Shown here: piece by piece, positions 8,575 through 15,127 of the stretch
Layout of the letters: the number at the start of each line of letters is the position of its first letter
Numbering within the stretch: position 1 is the stretch's first letter
DNA from: Pseudomonadota bacterium
GTDB taxonomy: Bacteria; Myxococcota_A; UBA796; CAJQPC01
NCBI GenBank assembly: GCA_024228935.1
Contig: JAAESX010000282.1
Location: forward strand, 1-32,915
DNA: 32,915 nucleotides
Direction: 5' to 3'
The notes under the pieces: model-generated
Seen by the model: the letters and a program-made list of their open reading frames with translations, nothing else
Database searches by the model: none
Told to the model about the DNA's origin: nothing
Position numbers and translations under genes: made by a program

Positions 8575-9569
8575 ATGAACCTCGACACCATCCGCGACAT
8601 CGTCCTCGAGCACGCCCGGCTGTCCGCCGAGCCGACCGAGGTCGAGCCCACGACCGACCTCTACCAGATCCAGGTGGCGTGCATCGTCCACCACGCGCTG
8701 GGCTCGCCGTTCTTCCAGGACTACGCCCGCCGTCTCGCTGCCGAGCTGCTGCTGCTGGCCTCGGCCACGACCGAGATCCACATCGGCGGCAACCTGCGGA
8801 CCAGCAGCTGCGCGGTCGAGCGCCAGGGTGACCTGGTTCACCCTGCACAAGGTGGCGCCGGTCATCAGCTACGGCGAGGCCGCCGACGCCATCCTGCGTC
8901 ACCGCGCGGACCCACTCCGAGGCCGCGGCGAGCGACCAGGTCCACGTCCTGACGACGAACGCCCAGCTCGAGCCGAGCAGCGGCTGGGACACGCTCGGCT
9001 TCCGGGGCACCTGCAGCAGCGGCTACGACCTGACCGCCGAAGGGCATGTCGACCAGATCCTGCCCGCGCCCTACGCCGACATCCACGAGCGCACGATGCA
9101 TCCCGCGGCGCACACGCTCTGGGCGGCCCTGTGGGTCAGCATCGCGACCGATGCGTGGAAGCGGGCCCAGGGCTTCGTGCGCAAGCGCGCCCGGAAGACG
9201 CCCGGCCAGATGCCCCCGTCCACCATGCGCCTGGCCGAGGTCGACGCCAAGCTCTTCACGATGCGCGGCTCGGTCCGCGACGCCGTCCGCAGCTACCAGG
9301 ACCTGCTGGACCGGAACGATCCCGCGGCCTTCCAGGCGAACGTCCCCTTCGCCACCCAGATGAACAACACCAAGGTCACCGCCAGCCAGCTCATGGTCGA
9401 GGTGGTCGGCGGGTGCATGATCATCTGCGGCATCGCCGGCTACCGGAACGACGGAAAGCACTCGCTGGCTCGACAGCTCCGCAATGCGTACGGCGCTCAG
9501 ATCATGGTGAACAACGACCGGATCCTCGGCCAGAGCTCGCCCATCCTGCTGGTGCGGCGGGGCTTCTGA
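8575..9569 (+). pseudogene. acyl carrier protein fused by deletion to a frameshifted acyl-CoA dehydrogenase
   Basis: Residues 1-31 (MNLDTIRDIVLEHARL...TTDLYQ) read as the N-terminus of a small acyl carrier protein of the kind that partners amino acid:carrier-protein ligases. The helix with the phosphopantetheine serine should follow DLYQ. Instead the frame passes directly, near base 8667, into IQVACIVHHALGSPFF, the middle of an acyl-CoA dehydrogenase (flavin-dependent). About 55 carrier and 90 dehydrogenase residues are absent. The dehydrogenase then needs two +1 shifts: at 8827-8833 (ERQG to WFTLHKVAPVISYGE) and at 8894-8898 (ADAIL to VTARTHSEAAASDQV). After that it runs open to TGA 9567-9569 (LEPSSGWDTLGFRGT, QVMVEVVGG-like C-terminal helix bundle, SPILLVRRGF). 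The shared CAG at the join would allow a microhomology deletion. Non-functional as read. The TGA overlaps the next ATG (TGATG), showing the ancestral operon spacing. Confidence 0.8.
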
Positions 9570-10654
9570 TGTGCTCGCTGTCCCCGTACCAGGCCCTACA
9601 AAACGACCTGTTCGACGCCGGGCTGCTGATCCCATCCGGCGTGCCCGGCATCTACGGACGCTCGGGTGCGTTCGAGAGCGTGACCGAAGGCTTCGAGCGC
9701 CTCGTCACCCAGGCCGGAGCGGACCCGGACGCCGAGGTCATGCGGTTCCCGCCGATCTTCAACCGCGCCCACTACTGCCAGATCAGCCACATCCACCAGT
9801 TCCCCGACCTGCTGGGCTCGGTCCACACGTTCACTGGAGACGGCAAGGACCACCGGCGCATGACCGGCAAGCAGATGGACGGCGAGGACTGGACCGACGA
9901 GCTGGTCCCGGCCGACGCGATGCTCATCCCGGCGGCCTGCTACCCGCTGTACCCGACGGCGACCGGCACGCTCCCCGTCGAGGGACGCATCGTCGATCTG
10001 CGCAGCTACGTCTTCCGGCACGAGCCGAGCCCCGATCCAGTCCGCATGCAGATCTTCCGCCAGCGCGAGTACGTGCGCCTGGGCACCGCCGAGCAGGTCG
10101 TCGCCCACCGCGACATGTGGCTGGACCGAGGCGAGGCGCTGCTGAAGAGCCTGGGACTGCCGGTCCGACGCGAGCTGGCCAACGACCCCTTCTTCGGTCG
10201 CGGCGGCCGCCTGGCCAAGGCCACGCAGCGCGAGCAGGAGCTCAAGTACGAGCTGGTCGTGCCCTTCGACATCCAGACCGCCGACGGGCAGCCCGCCCAC
10301 TCGGCGTGCATCAGCGACGTCGTCATCGAGCTGCTGCACGGCCTGGGACACGAGCCCATCGCGTCGCTGCCGTTCACGCTGACCATCGACTTCGATGTCG
10401 ACCAGTGGACGTTATTCAAGTTCCCCCACGCGGACATCGAGGCGCTGTACGGGCTCGGCATCCACGAGCTGGGCCCGTGGCGGCCGCTGGCGACGCACGT
10501 CGAGGAGCAGGTCGAGGCCGGACGCCCGGTCCTCGTCGAGGACCCGGAGCTGACCCGACGCCTCGGCACCGCGGGGGCACGCGTGGCCGATGCGCGCTTC
10601 GATGCTCCCGTCATGGCCCAGACCTATGCCCAGGCCTTCTCCGGCTCGTGGTAG
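9569..10654 (+). CDS. chimeric ORF: amino acid:carrier-protein ligase / DUF1839-like / glycosyltransferase tail
   Basis: Open frame of 361 residues starting at an ATG that overlaps the previous TGA. Residues 1-233 match the class II, SerRS-like amino acid--[acyl-carrier-protein] ligases: GIYGRSGAFE, PAACYPLYP (Cys124), the motif-2 region FRHEPSPDPVRMQIFRQREYV (Glu167), then ANDPFFGR. These enzymes activate a small amino acid and load it on a carrier protein. After ELVVPF (10267) the expected SFNYHxDHFG stretch is missing and the frame resumes at DIQTADGQPAHSACI (Cys247). Motif 3 (GFGxER) is absent. From about residue 249 (10313) it reads as the middle of a DUF1839-like protein (IELLHGLG, DFDVDQWTLFKFP, ALYGLGIHEL). 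From residue 325 (10541) DPELTRRLGTAGARVADARF is the C-terminus of a GT4-type glycosyltransferase. The missing active-site parts make ligase activity unlikely. It may be a decayed gene that happens to stay open. Confidence 0.75.
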   Translation: MCSLSPYQALQNDLFDAGLLIPSGVPGIYGRSGAFESVTEGFERLVTQAGADPDAEVMRFPPIFNRAHYCQISHIHQFPDLLGSVHTFTGDGKDHRRMTGKQMDGEDWTDELVPADAMLIPAACYPLYPTATGTLPVEGRIVDLRSYVFRHEPSPDPVRMQIFRQREYVRLGTAEQVVAHRDMWLDRGEALLKSLGLPVRRELANDPFFGRGGRLAKATQREQELKYELVVPFDIQTADGQPAHSACISDVVIELLHGLGHEPIASLPFTLTIDFDVDQWTLFKFPHADIEALYGLGIHELGPWRPLATHVEEQVEAGRPVLVEDPELTRRLGTAGARVADARFDAPVMAQTYAQAFSGSW

Positions 10655-10662
10655 GAAACGCC

Positions 10663-11433
10663 GTGATCCACGCCCTCTGCTTGCTCATCGGAACGAGCCT
10701 CGCCGCCACCGAAGCGGACTACGAGGTCGGCGCCGGAGACACCCTCGAGGTGACGGTCTACGGCGTGCCCGACCTGTCCGGCCCGTTCGAGATCGACGAC
10801 GGCGGCTCGGTCGCGTTCCCGCTGCTCGGGCCCATCGACGTCGCGGGCCTGACGACGCCGGCCATCGCCGAGGACCTGACCACGCGGCTCTCGCCCGACT
10901 ACCTGGTCAACCCACGCATCACGGTCTCGGTCAGCGAGTTCGGCAGCCAGCCGGTCCAGGTGCTCGGTTCGGTCGCGAAGCCAGGCGTCTACTACCTGCG
11001 CGGCGACACGACGCTGCTCGAGCTCCTGAGCGAGGCAGGCGGGGTGAGCCGTGGTGGGGTCGACGAGATCCGGGTCGCGCACAGCGGCGACGAGGACTCG
11101 GTCAGCACCATCGCCTACCAGACCCTGCTGGCGGGCAGCGAGGCGGACTTCGCGCTGCAGGCCGGCGACATCGTGTTCGTGCCGGACAGCCTGGTCGCCG
11201 TCATGGGCGAGGTCGGCAAGCCCAGCGAGATCGCGTTCCGCGAAGGCATGACGGTGTCCCAGAGAATCGCCGCGGCCGGCGGACTGCTGGTGACCGGCAG
11301 CAAGCGACGCGTCCTCATCCTGCGCGGCGAAGACCAGATCCGCGTGAACCTGGCCACCATCCTGACCGGCGAGTCCTCCGACATCGTGCTCGAGCCCGGC
11401 GACCGGGTCTTCGTCAAGCGCGCCATCTTCTGA
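10663..11433 (+). CDS. polysaccharide export protein (Wza/BexD-like)
   Basis: 256 residues from GTG 10663, preceded by AGGAA at 5 bases. A signal peptide is visible (MIHALCLLIGTSLAA, likely cut before TEADYEV). The mature start YEVGAGDTLEVTVYGVPDLSG is the classic Poly_export opening. It is followed by DGGSVAFPLLGPIDVAGLT and a SLBB-type beta-grasp region (VQVLGSVAKPGVYYLRGDTT, LLELLSEAGG), then a second one (VAVMGEVGKPSEIAF, IAAAGGLLVTGSKRRV). Such proteins form or line the periplasmic/outer-membrane channel for capsule or exopolysaccharide. No lipobox is seen, unlike Wza itself. It begins 8 bases after the chimeric ORF and 11 bases before galE, so it belongs to a transcript for surface polysaccharide. 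It appears intact. Confidence 0.88.
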   Translation: MIHALCLLIGTSLAATEADYEVGAGDTLEVTVYGVPDLSGPFEIDDGGSVAFPLLGPIDVAGLTTPAIAEDLTTRLSPDYLVNPRITVSVSEFGSQPVQVLGSVAKPGVYYLRGDTTLLELLSEAGGVSRGGVDEIRVAHSGDEDSVSTIAYQTLLAGSEADFALQAGDIVFVPDSLVAVMGEVGKPSEIAFREGMTVSQRIAAAGGLLVTGSKRRVLILRGEDQIRVNLATILTGESSDIVLEPGDRVFVKRAIF

Positions 11434-11444
11434 GAGGAACCGAG

Positions 11445-12437
11445 ATGCGAATCCTGGCCACCGGAGGCGCGGGCTACATCGGCACCCACGTCGTGCTCGA
11501 CCTGCTCGAGGCGGGCCACGACGTCGTGGTGGTCGACGACTTCAGCACCGGCGAGCGTCAGGCGCTGGCCCGAGCCCAGGAGATCGCTGGACAGACCTGC
11601 GAGATCGTCGCGTCGGACATCGCGGACGGCGCGGTGCTGCGCGAGGCACTCCAGGGGGTCGACGCCGTCATCCACTTCGCCGCGTACAAGCGCGTTGGCG
11701 AGTCGATGGAGCGGCCCGAGCACTACTTCCGGAACAACCTCGGGGGCATGGCGACGCTGCTGTCCGCCATGGTGGACTCGGGCGTGGACCGCATCGTCTA
11801 CAGCTCGAGCGCCGCGGTCTACGGAACGCAGGAGGTCCTGCCGATCCCGGAGGCCGCCGCCGGACGCCCCGACAGTCCCTATGGCCTGACCAAGCTCCAG
11901 GGCGAACAGATGCTCGAGTGGATGGCGGACCGTCGGGGCTGGTCGGCGACGTCGCTGCGCTACTTCAACCCGGTCGGCGCCCACGCCTCGGGCCACATCG
12001 GCGAGCCCGTCGCGAACGGCGCCAACCTGTTCCCTCGGGTGCTCGACGCCTACGCCGACGCGAGAAAGGCGCTGACGGTCTTCGGCACCGACTACGACAC
12101 CCCTGATGGCACGTGCCTGCGCGACTACATCCACGTCTGCGACCTTTCGCAGGGCCACCTGAAGGCCCTCGAGCTGACCGAGCCGGGCCACCGGGCGTTC
12201 AACGTCGGCACCGGTCGACCGCACAGCGTGCGCGAGATCCTGGACGGCTTCGAGCGGCACACCGGCCGCCGCGTCCCGCACACCGACGGTCCCCGGCGAG
12301 CGGGCGACGTGCCGGCCGCCGCGGCGGACCCGTCGCGGTTCCACCAGGCGACAGGCTTCGAGGCGACCCGAGATCTGGACGAGATGGTCACGTCCGCGTG
12401 GCGCTGGTTCACGCAGAACACGAACGGTTACAGGTAG
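11445..12437 (+). CDS. galE: UDP-glucose 4-epimerase
   Basis: 330-residue short-chain dehydrogenase of the GalE type, interconverting UDP-glucose and UDP-galactose (or the GlcNAc/GalNAc pair) in the cytoplasm with bound NAD. Seen directly: the glycine-rich TGGAGYIGTH nucleotide motif at residues 6-15, VDDFSTG, DAVIHFAAYKRVGES, SSSAAVYG, the catalytic YGLTK, LRYFNPVGAH, and the C-terminal LRDYIHVCDLSQGH and FNVGTG. Length and motif order are normal, so it seems intact. The ATG is preceded by an AGAGGAA ribosome site. The TAG stop is directly followed by the next gene's ATG. It supplies nucleotide sugar for the neighbouring export cluster (inference). Confidence 0.93.
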   Translation: MRILATGGAGYIGTHVVLDLLEAGHDVVVVDDFSTGERQALARAQEIAGQTCEIVASDIADGAVLREALQGVDAVIHFAAYKRVGESMERPEHYFRNNLGGMATLLSAMVDSGVDRIVYSSSAAVYGTQEVLPIPEAAAGRPDSPYGLTKLQGEQMLEWMADRRGWSATSLRYFNPVGAHASGHIGEPVANGANLFPRVLDAYADARKALTVFGTDYDTPDGTCLRDYIHVCDLSQGHLKALELTEPGHRAFNVGTGRPHSVREILDGFERHTGRRVPHTDGPRRAGDVPAAAADPSRFHQATGFEATRDLDEMVTSAWRWFTQNTNGYR

Positions 12438-13385
12438 ATGCGATGCCGACTTGTCCTCGCAGCCACGCTCGGTGCGCTGCTCGCGCTGAGCCCCGAGGCC
12501 TACGAAGACGAGACCAGCGAGGTCGAGTCCGGGCCGCTGTTCGGGTTCTGGGGGCTGAACGGCTTCTGGGAGACCGACGCCCTGAACCAGCTGCAGACGC
12601 TGACCGGTCTCACGCTCTACCAGGTGGCCTGCGCGGACCCGGCCATCGCGCTGTCCACGCTGCTCCCCCAGGCCCGTCTGGCCGGCGTGAAGATGACCCT
12701 GCGGATGGCCGGCGACCACGACCGCTACACCCGCGAGGGCGCCTTCGACGTGCGCGCCTGGAAGGTCCAGCTCGGGCCCTGGGCCGGCTCGGGCGTCCAG
12801 GAGTTCGTCGACGACGGCACGCTCGTCGGCCACATGCTGCTCGACGACATCCACAACTTCCCCGAGGGAGGCCCGATCGCGGCCGAGCTCGAAGAGATGG
12901 CCCGCTACACCGGGTCGCTGATGCCGGGCCTGATGACCTACGTGCGCGAGCGGGCCACGGAGATGCCCGAGCCCGAGAGCGGGACCTACACCCAGGTCGA
13001 CGCCTGCGTGAACCAGTACAAGGCCATGGACGGTCCCGTGCAGGAGTGGGCGGACGAGCAGGCCGAGCGTTCACGCGAGCTGGACCTGGGCATCATCAAC
13101 GGCCTGAACCTGTGCGATGGCGGTGACGGCAGCAGCGAGCAGCCCGGCTGGCGCAAGGACCGGTACGCGATGACGGGCGACGAGATCCGCGAGTACGGCC
13201 GCGTGCTGGCCCAGGTCGAGGGCATGGGGATGTTCCTGAACTGGGAGTACGACGACGAGGAGCGCTGGTCCGACGGCTCCCTCGGAACGGCCTGGCTCAC
13301 CCGCCGCGAGCAGGAAGAGGCCCTGCGAGACATCGGGGACCTGGTCGGCTCGCGGCCCCACGTCCAGCTCCTGCGCTCTCCCTGA
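12438..13385 (+). CDS. secreted TIM-barrel-like protein of unknown function
   Basis: 315 residues, ATG immediately after the galE stop. A signal peptide is visible (MRCRLVLAATLGALLALSPEA, likely cleaved before YEDET). The body has the look of a glycoside-hydrolase-like (beta/alpha) barrel: FGFWGLNGFWETDALNQLQ, LAGVKMTLRMAGDH, VGHMLLDDIHNFPEGG, ELDLGIINGLNL, GMFLNWEYDDEERW. Acidic residues sit at strand ends (Asp-Asp in MLLDDIHNF, Glu-Tyr-Asp-Asp in NWEYDDEE), as expected for a sugar-active barrel, but I cannot assign a family or name catalytic residues. Its place between galE and a polytopic membrane protein suggests a role on an extracellular or periplasmic polysaccharide. Stop TGA overlaps the next ATG (TGATG). 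Confidence 0.65.
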   Translation: MRCRLVLAATLGALLALSPEAYEDETSEVESGPLFGFWGLNGFWETDALNQLQTLTGLTLYQVACADPAIALSTLLPQARLAGVKMTLRMAGDHDRYTREGAFDVRAWKVQLGPWAGSGVQEFVDDGTLVGHMLLDDIHNFPEGGPIAAELEEMARYTGSLMPGLMTYVRERATEMPEPESGTYTQVDACVNQYKAMDGPVQEWADEQAERSRELDLGIINGLNLCDGGDGSSEQPGWRKDRYAMTGDEIREYGRVLAQVEGMGMFLNWEYDDEERWSDGSLGTAWLTRREQEEALRDIGDLVGSRPHVQLLRSP

Positions 13386-15124
13386 TGGACCGGCTGGAGC
13401 GCCTGCGCCCGCTGCTGCCCGTGCTCGCCGTGTTGGGCGTGCCGACGGCCGTGATGTTCGCCATGTACTGGCCGCTGCCGCTGCACCCGTACTCGTGGTA
13501 CGACCCGACGGCGTTCGGCGGCGCGCACGTCTGGTCCCTGGACTACATGGGCGGCATCGTCCGGGGCGAGCACGCCCTGGGCGGACTCACGGACGAGATG
13601 GGCTACCCGGGCATGCGCCAGGCCCAGTTCCTGGCCTGGCTCCCGGCGCTCATCGCCATGCCGCTCAGCGCCATCTGGGGCCCGCTCGGCGCGTACAACA
13701 TGCAGGTCCTGTTCGCGCCGGCCATCGCCGCCGGGTTCACCGCGGCCTGGGTGCGACGCGCCACCGACGCCGATGGCTGGACCGCCGCGCTCGCGGGCTG
13801 CCTCTACGGCCTCTCGCCCTACATGCTGGCGACGCTGTCGGGCGGGAACATCGACAAGATCCAGATCGGGTTCTACCCGTGCTGGCTCCTGCTGGCGTGG
13901 ACGCTCCTGCATGCCCGGCGCGGCTGGCTGGTGTTGCCGCTGTTCCCGCTCATGGGCGCGGCGATGGCCTTCACCGAGCCCTACTTCGGCCTGTTCCTGC
14001 CGCTGTTCGCCGGCCCGCTCCTGATGCTCCGCAGCGCGTGGCGACGGTCCCTGCGCGAGGGGGCCTGGAGCTTCCTGGCGCTGTCGCTGACGGGCGCTGG
14101 GATGGTGCCCGCCAAGAGCTACTACGCGATGGAAGAGGGCATGCGCGGCCCCCTGCAGATGTTCCAGCCGTCCGTGATCATGCCGGGCATCGACCCGCCG
14201 ATGTTCCAGGAGCCGGTGGCCACGCTGCGGAACCTGCTCATCCGCCCGTTCGCCATCCCGGACGACCCGTCCGAGGTCGTACACGTCTCCACGCTGGGCC
14301 TGCCGCTGCTCATCGGCCTGATGGTCGTGCTCATCCCAGCCCGCCGCTATCGCCAGGCCCGCGAGCTCGGCTTCTGGCTGCTCGTCGCCGGGATCGGCCT
14401 GGTCGTCGCCATCGGATCGCAGCTGATGATCGATGGCTCGTGGCAGACCTCCCCGTTCTCCGACGGCCCGTTCCACCTCCCGATGGAGCTGCTGGAGCGC
14501 GTCGGCTACCCGCTCGCCAAGGGTGGCCAGTACTACCGGGCCAACCCCATCATCGTCCTGGGCCTGGTGACCGCGCTGGCCGCTGGCGTGGCCCTGCTGG
14601 ACCGCCGCTGGAAGCAGCTCGCATGGCTCATCCTGCCGCTGAACCTGGTCCACGGCTTCTGGGCCAGCGCGAGCATGTTCCCGCGCTCTGTCGAGCCCTA
14701 CCCGGGCTACGAGGTCCTGCGCGAGGCCGGCGCCGACACCCCCACCGACGACCGGTCCGGGGCCGGCTCCCGAAGGCTGGGGGTCATCGCCCTGCCCGCG
14801 TTCGGGTCCCAGGCAGGCGCGAACGCCCGGGTCATCGCCGGCGCGCTGACGGGACTGCCCATCACCGCCCGCGCGGTCCCGCTCCACTACTCGCAGGAGG
14901 GCGGCGGCGTGCCCAACTGGGTCCGCGAGATCGAGCGCGGCGAGCTGCGGGCGAACGAGTTCAGCTACCTGGTGCTGTTCAAGACCCACGACGCCAGCGG
15001 CGAGCCCGAGTTCCTCCGCGAGCCGGCCCTGAGAGCGTGGCTGGGCGAGCCGCGCTGGGACACCGACGAGGTGGCCGTCTGGGACCTGTATGTGCGCAAC
15101 GGCCGGCGACCCAAGGGCTTCTGA
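13385..15124 (+). CDS. polytopic membrane protein, possibly GT-C type glycosyltransferase
   Basis: 579 residues with a long series of hydrophobic segments (about ten) up to about residue 430, starting LPVLAVLGVPTAVMFAMYWPL. A soluble C-terminal part of about 130 residues follows (LGVIALPAFGSQ, YLVLFKTHD, VAVWDLYVRNG). The pattern of a large periplasmic loop after the first helix (YDPTAFGGAHVWSLDYM), GLSPYMLATLSGGN and a terminal soluble domain resembles YfhO/GT-C-like membrane glycosyltransferases that use lipid-linked sugar donors. I cannot point to a definite catalytic motif. It is translationally coupled to the upstream secreted barrel protein (TGATG). It ends 3 bases before the convergent GH31 gene, leaving no room for a hairpin terminator. 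Confidence 0.65.
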   Translation: MDRLERLRPLLPVLAVLGVPTAVMFAMYWPLPLHPYSWYDPTAFGGAHVWSLDYMGGIVRGEHALGGLTDEMGYPGMRQAQFLAWLPALIAMPLSAIWGPLGAYNMQVLFAPAIAAGFTAAWVRRATDADGWTAALAGCLYGLSPYMLATLSGGNIDKIQIGFYPCWLLLAWTLLHARRGWLVLPLFPLMGAAMAFTEPYFGLFLPLFAGPLLMLRSAWRRSLREGAWSFLALSLTGAGMVPAKSYYAMEEGMRGPLQMFQPSVIMPGIDPPMFQEPVATLRNLLIRPFAIPDDPSEVVHVSTLGLPLLIGLMVVLIPARRYRQARELGFWLLVAGIGLVVAIGSQLMIDGSWQTSPFSDGPFHLPMELLERVGYPLAKGGQYYRANPIIVLGLVTALAAGVALLDRRWKQLAWLILPLNLVHGFWASASMFPRSVEPYPGYEVLREAGADTPTDDRSGAGSRRLGVIALPAFGSQAGANARVIAGALTGLPITARAVPLHYSQEGGGVPNWVREIERGELRANEFSYLVLFKTHDASGEPEFLREPALRAWLGEPRWDTDEVAVWDLYVRNGRRPKGF

Positions 15125-15127
15125 GGC

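Noticed and set aside
8820..8905. Programmed ribosomal frameshifting in the dehydrogenase remnant
   Set aside because: There is no slippery heptamer or evident downstream hairpin, two shifts would be needed, and the N-terminal domain is already deleted.
12986..14989. Long minus-strand open frame across the barrel and membrane protein genes
   Set aside because: Its product is Gln/Arg/Gly-rich without recognisable motifs, while the plus-strand frames carry signal peptides, membrane helices and coupled start/stop codons.
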